From: DATNBU01 sp964476185
Lineage (GTDB): Bacteria > Desulfobacterota > Binatia > UBA1149 > CAITLU01
Reading direction: 5' to 3'
Assembly (NCBI GenBank): GCA_964476185.1
Contig: CAYYZO010000005.1
Coordinates: 1 to 64,000, forward strand
DNA length: 64,000 bases
Below the pieces are notes generated by a model. It did no database searches and had not been told where the DNA came from. It was given only the letters and a program-made list of their open reading frames with translations. Of the stretch, positions 62,451 to 64,000 are shown one piece after another. Both the position numbers and the translations under genes were made by a program. How positions within the stretch are numbered: the stretch's first letter is position 1; each line of letters opens with the position of its first letter.

Positions 62451-62660
62451 TCAGCGATCGCCGAACAGCCGCATCAGCAGCCAGAGGGCGAGGTTCACGA
62501 GGAGCAGCGTCGTCAGCGGGAAATAGAACCGGAAGTTCTCGCGCTCGTACGCGATGTCGCCGGGCAACCGGCCGAGCCCGAGTTTTGCGACCAGCGGCCA
62601 CGCCAGCCCGACGGCGACGAGCACGAGCCCGGCGAAGACGAGCGCGCGAGAAACGCTCAC
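62451..62660 (-). CDS. DUF2905 small membrane protein
   Basis: A 69-residue protein with two helices separated by a polar loop (ALVFAGLVLVAVGLAWPL, then LGRLPGDIAYERENFRFYFP, and TTLLLVNLALWLLM), the complete DUF2905 pattern. A GGGGAGG ribosome-binding site precedes the GTG, which overlaps the phzF stop (GTGA). The function is unknown. Confidence 0.88.
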   Translation of the reverse strand: MSVSRALVFAGLVLVAVGLAWPLVAKLGLGRLPGDIAYERENFRFYFPLTTLLLVNLALWLLMRLFGDR

Positions 62661-63532
62661 GCGACCTCCCCGCGCGCGACCAGGGCGACCTTGCCCGCGA
62701 CGTCCACGCCCTCCGGGCCGGCGCCCAGGTACAGACACGACGGACGCCCGATCTCGTATCCCTGCTGCACGCGGACGCGCACGCGATCGCTGCCGAAGTA
62801 CCGCTCGGCGGAAAGCCAGGCCGCCAGGCACGCCGCCGCCGAGCCGGTCGCCGGGTCCTCGCGAATGCCGAGCGCATCGAAGAAGACCCGCGCCGAAAGG
62901 TCCCCGCCCGGCTCGTACGCCTCGGGCGAGAACGCGAGCACGCCGAGCATCTGTCCGGGCACGCCCGCCGGCAGGGAACGCGGCTGCGCCGCGCGCAGCG
63001 CCTCGAGGCTCCGCAGCGCAACGATCACGAACTCGACGCCGATGCCGACGCGGCGGGGCGCGTGGCGAGGATCGATCGCGTCGACCGGGAGCGACAGGTG
63101 CCGCGCGGCCTCGGCCGCCGCGACGTTCTCCCCAAGCACCGGCGTGCGCGGTCGCATGCGCACGAGCTCGCCCATCTCCGTCCTGTCGAACTCCACGGGA
63201 ACGACGCCGATCCCGAGGCGCAGGGCGATCGCCGTTCGCAACCGCCGGTCGCGCAGATGGCGGCGCAGCACCCAGGCCGTGCCCAGCGTCGGATGACCCG
63301 CGAACGGCAGCTCCTCGGCCGGCGTGAAGATGCGCACGTCGTAGGCCCCGTCGCGCTCCGCGGGCGTCGCGAACGTCGTCTCGGAGAAGTTCATCTCGCG
63401 AGCGAACGCCTGCATGCGCTCGGGCGGCCACCGGTCGGGCATCGCGCCGACGACCACGGCGAGCTGGTTTCCGGCGTAGGGCCGCTCGGCGAAGACGTCG
63501 ACGAGATACAACCTCGGCGAGGACGCGGGCAT
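62657..63532 (-). CDS. PhzF family isomerase/epimerase
   Basis: A 291-residue protein with the two-lobed diaminopimelate-epimerase fold. VFAERPYAGNQLAVV, MNFSETTF (catalytic Glu), LPFAGHPTLGTAWVL and EDPATGSAAACLAAWL are the family motifs. In phenazine producers PhzF isomerises DHHA; elsewhere the substrate is unknown, and no other phz genes are present. It is first in a two-gene unit with DUF2905. Confidence 0.9.
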   Translation of the reverse strand: MPASSPRLYLVDVFAERPYAGNQLAVVVGAMPDRWPPERMQAFAREMNFSETTFATPAERDGAYDVRIFTPAEELPFAGHPTLGTAWVLRRHLRDRRLRTAIALRLGIGVVPVEFDRTEMGELVRMRPRTPVLGENVAAAEAARHLSLPVDAIDPRHAPRRVGIGVEFVIVALRSLEALRAAQPRSLPAGVPGQMLGVLAFSPEAYEPGGDLSARVFFDALGIREDPATGSAAACLAAWLSAERYFGSDRVRVRVQQGYEIGRPSCLYLGAGPEGVDVAGKVALVARGEVA

Positions 63533-63571
63533 GCGCCATCCTGTCCGACGCGCGGCGCGGTGCCAAAACGA

Positions 63572-63607
63572 CGCGAGCCCCGGGAAGCAGGCTTCCCGGG
63601 GCTCGCG
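63572..63607 (-). terminator. 17-bp stem intrinsic terminator
   Basis: Arms 63572-63588 and 63591-63607 pair perfectly over 17 bases with almost no loop (AG). On the minus strand the stem is followed by GTCGTTTTGG, a short T-run. It lies between the stop of the Cys-rich protein (63632) and the phzF start. Confidence 0.7.
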
Positions 63608-63631
63608 AGGTTTGCCGCGGACCGGCCCACG

Positions 63632-64000
<369 letters not shown>

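Overview
The window is about 64 kb of very GC-rich DNA, packed with short-gap and overlapping genes. It looks like the chromosome of an uncultured Gram-negative bacterium. Outer-membrane-style lipoproteins, an NtrC-type sigma-54 activator, secreted proteins with Myxococcus-type cysteine-rich repeats (32749-35223 and 63632-64000), thrombospondin type-3 repeats and a truncated dockerin-like motif all recall Myxococcota, Binatota and other lineages once called deltaproteobacteria. This placement is inference. I saw no rRNA, tRNA, CRISPR array, insertion sequence or prophage. Start-stop overlaps (ATGA, GTGA, probably CTGA) couple at least eleven gene pairs.

Layout. 1-5.1 kb: an FG-GAP propeller lipoprotein, a small secreted protein and an arylsulfatase. 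5.2-8.4 kb: a DUF3604 protein coupled to a membrane-anchored PpiC-type prolyl isomerase, facing the sulfatase across a strong hairpin. 8.6-10.5 kb: an apparent fusion of a methyltransferase to an exported propeller-like domain. 10.6-12.3 kb: a hipBA toxin-antitoxin pair. 12.3-17.8 kb: a GH43/130-like propeller protein; a three-gene operon of PNPOx-like protein, DsbA/FrnE-like oxidoreductase and M20 amidohydrolase; a TIGR03084 protein; and an EamA transporter. 17.8-26.2 kb: an ECF sigma factor with its NrsF-type membrane anti-sigma factor, and an AddAB-type helicase-nuclease with a DUF1499 protein. 26.4-32.1 kb: lipid and carotenoid enzymes, two DoxX proteins, pdxH and a Wzm/Wzt-like ABC exporter. 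32.1-36.5 kb: a mosaic surface protein and a TetR regulator coupled to a 50-residue membrane peptide. 36.7-46.5 kb: an NtrC regulator, a glycan-type cluster (GT2, DUF2304, methyltransferase), a Thr-type sulfatase-like lipoprotein with a YfhO-like protein, and a large membrane histidine kinase. 46.5-52.9 kb: two secreted proteins, ArsS radical SAM, a YyaL-like thioredoxin lipoprotein and a CBS protein. 53.1-56.6 kb: a HemD-HemE fusion and HemG. 56.6-64 kb: assorted metabolic genes (LLM oxidoreductase, YqgE, folP, PhzF, EamA) and the edge of a cysteine-rich surface protein.

The most notable item is at 14665-15279. The DsbA/FrnE-like gene appears shortened at its N terminus only because an in-frame TGA (15246-15244) sits exactly where the first Cys of the CPWC redox motif should be. 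Read through, the motif becomes U-P-W-C (U = selenocysteine), and a stem-loop that could act as a bacterial SECIS follows at once. I interpret this as an unannotated selenoprotein. The sel genes needed to make it are not in the window, so this remains to be checked.
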